Source of the DNA: Sphagnum compactum
Taxonomy: Eukaryota > Bryophyta > Sphagnopsida > Sphagnales
Direction: 5' to 3'
DNA: 64,000 bases
NCBI GenBank assembly: GCA_965153455.1
Contig: OZ234496.1
Location: forward strand, 13,942,304 to 14,006,303
The notes under the pieces are model-generated. The model was given only the letters and a program-made list of their open reading frames with translations, made no database searches and was not told the origin of the DNA. Below, in pieces: positions 61,476-64,000 of the stretch. Within the stretch, counting starts at the first letter, position 1. Each line of letters begins with the position of its first letter. Both the position numbers and the translations under genes were made by a program.

Positions 61476-63143
61476 CTACAGTGCTTGTGGGAAGTGTAGT
61501 GAGTGAGCATTATCAGTAAGGACAGCGCTCAGTTGCTTGAGGCCATCACCAATGCTGTTGAGAGCACTGATGTAACCAGTGCTGAGTTTCATCATATGCC
61601 TGAAATTCTCTTTCTCCATCTCTAGTTTTCTTTTCTCTAGCTCCAGGTCCTCTCTATGCCGCTTATCTTGTCTTTCCTCTAATTCCATCATTGCCTCAAC
61701 AACCGTTTGGCTGTTGTGCTCCAAAATATTGGCCAGTGTTGCCTCAATCTTTGGGCCCCCAAGTTTCCTCCTCTTGCCCATTGTCCGATTAGGCCCACTA
61801 ATGTCATCATCACTCTCATCATCTGATTCTGTCAGATCTGCACCAGATGTAACAAACACATGTTTCCAGGTACAGAGACTATAGCAGCAAGCATTCCAAC
61901 ACCGGATAGCTGCAAGATTCTCAAATAAATTGCCATGCACATGCAAATGAGCAAGCCCGCCATTACAAAACAAAACAGAACCAAAACCAAAATGCCATGC
62001 AGCAGCAAATTGAGTGTAAGACCACTACCACTGCACCACAGGATGTAAACGATTGCACAGGAGTAGCATCAAAATTCCCGAAACTCACAAAGAAGAAGAA
62101 GAAGAAGAAGATCCCCTTACTCTGTCATCATACCTCACAAAAGCTCAAAGGATCTCTCTCAATCAGGGAGGTTGATGCAACAGCAACTTCAAAACCCTTA
62201 GAATCAGGATGATGATGCAACAAGAAGAAGTTCTACTAGTGCTCTCTGACGAAGCCCATGATGACCTCAGGAATGTGGGGGACCATCACTGATAAACCCT
62301 AAACCCAGATGCTCATCATCAGAAGGGAAAAACAAAAGAACCTGCAATGGGTACTGGTGTCGATGTATCAACGTAGAGTTCGCCAGGATCCACACTGCTC
62401 CTGCTGCTCTTGCCGGTTTGCCATTCCATGAGCGCCATAAAAAGCTCCCTTGGGAAATTGGCAGGAAGCTTGTGTTTCTTCCTTTCTTCTGCGGACATTT
62501 GCCAATAGGAGGAGGAGGAGGATTTCTTGTGTACCTCGGATGATGCTGCGGCTGCAGCTGCAGAGGAGGAGGAGGAGAACAACTTGTCATGGTTGTAAAC
62601 TTTCTTGAAAGCGGTGGAAATAGCTTCCCATTTGTCATGGCATTGTTGTGCACTTCTTTGAACCCCGAGTGCCCAGCAGTAGTCTTCGATCCAGTTCCAT
62701 CGCTCTTGTGCAGCAGCAGCTGTTGTTGCTTTCAAACTATGATTATGATGGCTGTTGTTATTGCTGCCATGGCGCTCGCGATCTTCGCGTTTTGCAACCT
62801 GGAGTGCCAGCATCTCCTCCAGACTCCAGTTGCTCTTTCGATAGATTCTTCCCATCCTAGCTCCCTGTGGCAGTCCAAACACTACAGTCTCTCCTTCATC
62901 AATGGAGATGAGGCTATGGCCATTGTTGTCGTCCATAAAATGCGCGTCGCCGCGGCTTCTTCTTCCGCTTCTTGTCTCGCTCAGATGAGGATCATGATCC
63001 TGTAGCTGGTTCTGATACTGATGCTCGTGGTGACGACCTTCTTCTTCACCTTCATCGTTGTCCGCTGATCCTCCCGATTCTAGAGAGGAAATTACTGTTG
63101 CTCGATAGTACAAATTCTGGTGTGAATCCACAAGGCTGTCCAT
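61476..63143 (-). CDS. Trihelix (SANT/Myb-like) transcription factor, ASR3-like
   Basis: A nuclear DNA-binding protein of the plant trihelix family. Two exons on the minus strand: 63143-62342 and 61837-61476, phase consistent, 387 residues, intron 504 bases. The N-terminus is acidic and His/Gln-rich. The trihelix domain spans about 103-190: Trp106 in RKSNWSLEEML, Trp149/Trp151/Trp157 in ERWNWIEDYCW, and Trp172 in QQCHDKWEAI. A Ser/Ala run follows, then the block SYWQMSAEERKKHKLPANFP (about 212-231), the signature that points to the ASR3 type, a transcriptional repressor of immune genes in Arabidopsis. Exon 2 carries an acidic stretch, a nuclear-localisation-like GKRRKL (288-293) and a coiled coil (about 315-355, ELEERQDKRHREDLELEKRK), likely for dimerisation. 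The ATG at 63143 is the first Met before the conserved region. Confidence 0.9.
62091..62110. repeat. (GAA)n microsatellite in the trihelix intron
   Basis: About six or seven GAA/AAG triplets inside the single intron of the trihelix gene. Confidence 0.85.
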
Positions 63144-64000
63144 TGTAAGCTCCTCCTCTGAAAGCTTCTCTCTCTTCCTCTTCTAGTTTGCAAATCTCTC
63201 GATCTGTATGTGCTCCTTTCGCCTGCTGCTGCTGCAAACATCTTCAATCACATCTTCTTCTTCTTCTTCAAGAAACCGAAAGAAGAAGATTACCAGAAAA
63301 CAAACCCCACGACTTGAGATTTCTACACCGGGGAGAGGAGAGGTGATTGTTGTTGCACTAATTCTTCTGCAACACTACTCTACTGATGAAGCTCCAGAAT
63401 CTTTTTCAGTCGCAGGTGGGATGACTACTGATGAGAGAAAGCTGAAGCTATATGCTAAGGATAAACCCTAACCCTAATCCTATTCTTATGCAGAAACACG
63501 CACAGCAGCAGCAGTGCCGATTCCATGCGCACGGAGCTTGGTCGTTGCGTCTCCCTCCATCATCCTGTGCCGAAGTGTTATGGTACCAAGGAAGGAGGAA
63601 AGAGAGGGAAAAAGAAGCAAGGGCTGGGCGAAGATTCCATCCACTAAAGAGAGTGAGGCATGCATGGATCCAAGGGTTTGAAGACAATGGGTGAGAGGAG
63701 GGGAGGAGGAAGATTTAGACAGAGGGGTTCATGGACTTCTTTGAGGAAGATGGCCGCTCTTGTGTGGATTTGATATGGAGATGTCTGGACGCGGAGAAGG
63801 ACAGAGAACTGGACAGATGGGGAGACCTAGGGGAGAGAGATCATTAGACTTGACGATGTATCAGGCAGGCAGAGGTGGTTCTGGCAGACATGTTTCTTTG
63901 AGCCTTCCATCAACAACTTTGAGGGGAGGGACAAGACAGGCTCTTTGACAATCCATAGTAGCCATGCGCAAGTCAGTCATGGAGCAGAGCCTTTTGTTCT
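63144..64000. other. Upstream region of the trihelix gene
   Basis: Mixed-composition DNA with TCTTCT-rich and GA-rich stretches, the likely leader and promoter of the minus-strand gene. Open frames of 60-90 codons exist on both strands, none recognisable. The window ends before any further gene can be identified. Confidence 0.45.

Noticed and set aside
1-64000. tRNA, rRNA or CRISPR features
   Set aside because: I looked for tRNA T-arm words (GGTTCGAAT-type), rRNA-like blocks and regularly spaced repeats with unique spacers and saw none; the tandem arrays have no spacer structure.

Overview
The window is nuclear DNA of a land plant. Four host genes are split by short GT-AG introns, lie about 12-18 kb apart, and sit in AT-rich intergenic DNA full of simple repeats, tandem arrays and decayed mobile elements. 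A glutathione transferase fused to a hemerythrin domain (to my knowledge the GSTH class described from the moss Physcomitrella), short introns and bryophyte-like retroelement and MULE domains suggest a non-seed plant, most likely a moss or relative. The sequence alone does not identify the species.

All four confident genes are on the minus strand. From right to left: an ASR3-like trihelix transcription factor (61476-63143, 2 exons, 387 aa); the catalytic subunit of the Rab3 GTPase-activating protein complex (41531-49285, 16 exons, 808 aa); a GST-hemerythrin fusion (27991-30213, 4 exons, 509 aa); and a CRIB-domain RopGAP (8131-11261, 5 exons, 612 aa). I placed every exon junction by eye on GT-AG signals and checked codon phase through each gene. 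Two of the genes control small GTPases (Rab and Rop), one handles redox or metal chemistry and one is nuclear. Nothing suggests an operon or a joint pathway; they look like ordinary dispersed host genes. Their upstream 1-2 kb are richer in GC than the surroundings and often carry CT/GA microsatellites.

Between the genes: AT-rich DNA with no recognisable gene (1-8.1 kb, 13.2-28 kb, 36-41 kb); a 62-75 bp minisatellite just upstream of the RopGAP gene (12.8-13.2 kb); an 80 bp array (31.9-32.2 kb) running into a 205 bp array (32.8-33.9 kb); degenerate telomere-like CCTAA-rich sequence (35.4-36.3 kb); and a 624 bp tandem duplication (58.2-59.4 kb).

The most unusual part is 51.7-57.9 kb on the minus strand. 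A decayed Ty3/gypsy-like element (about 51.73-56.45 kb, flanked by short LTR-like direct repeats) carries, in order, a protease-like segment, a cytosine-C5 DNA methyltransferase-like domain, an integrase, and a PHD zinc finger after the integrase. I see no reverse transcriptase or RNase H. Directly upstream in the same orientation is a broken MULE (Mutator-like) transposase gene. The element is dead here (many stops and frameshifts), but it is a fossil of a retrotransposon lineage that combined a DNA-methylation writer with a putative chromatin reader.
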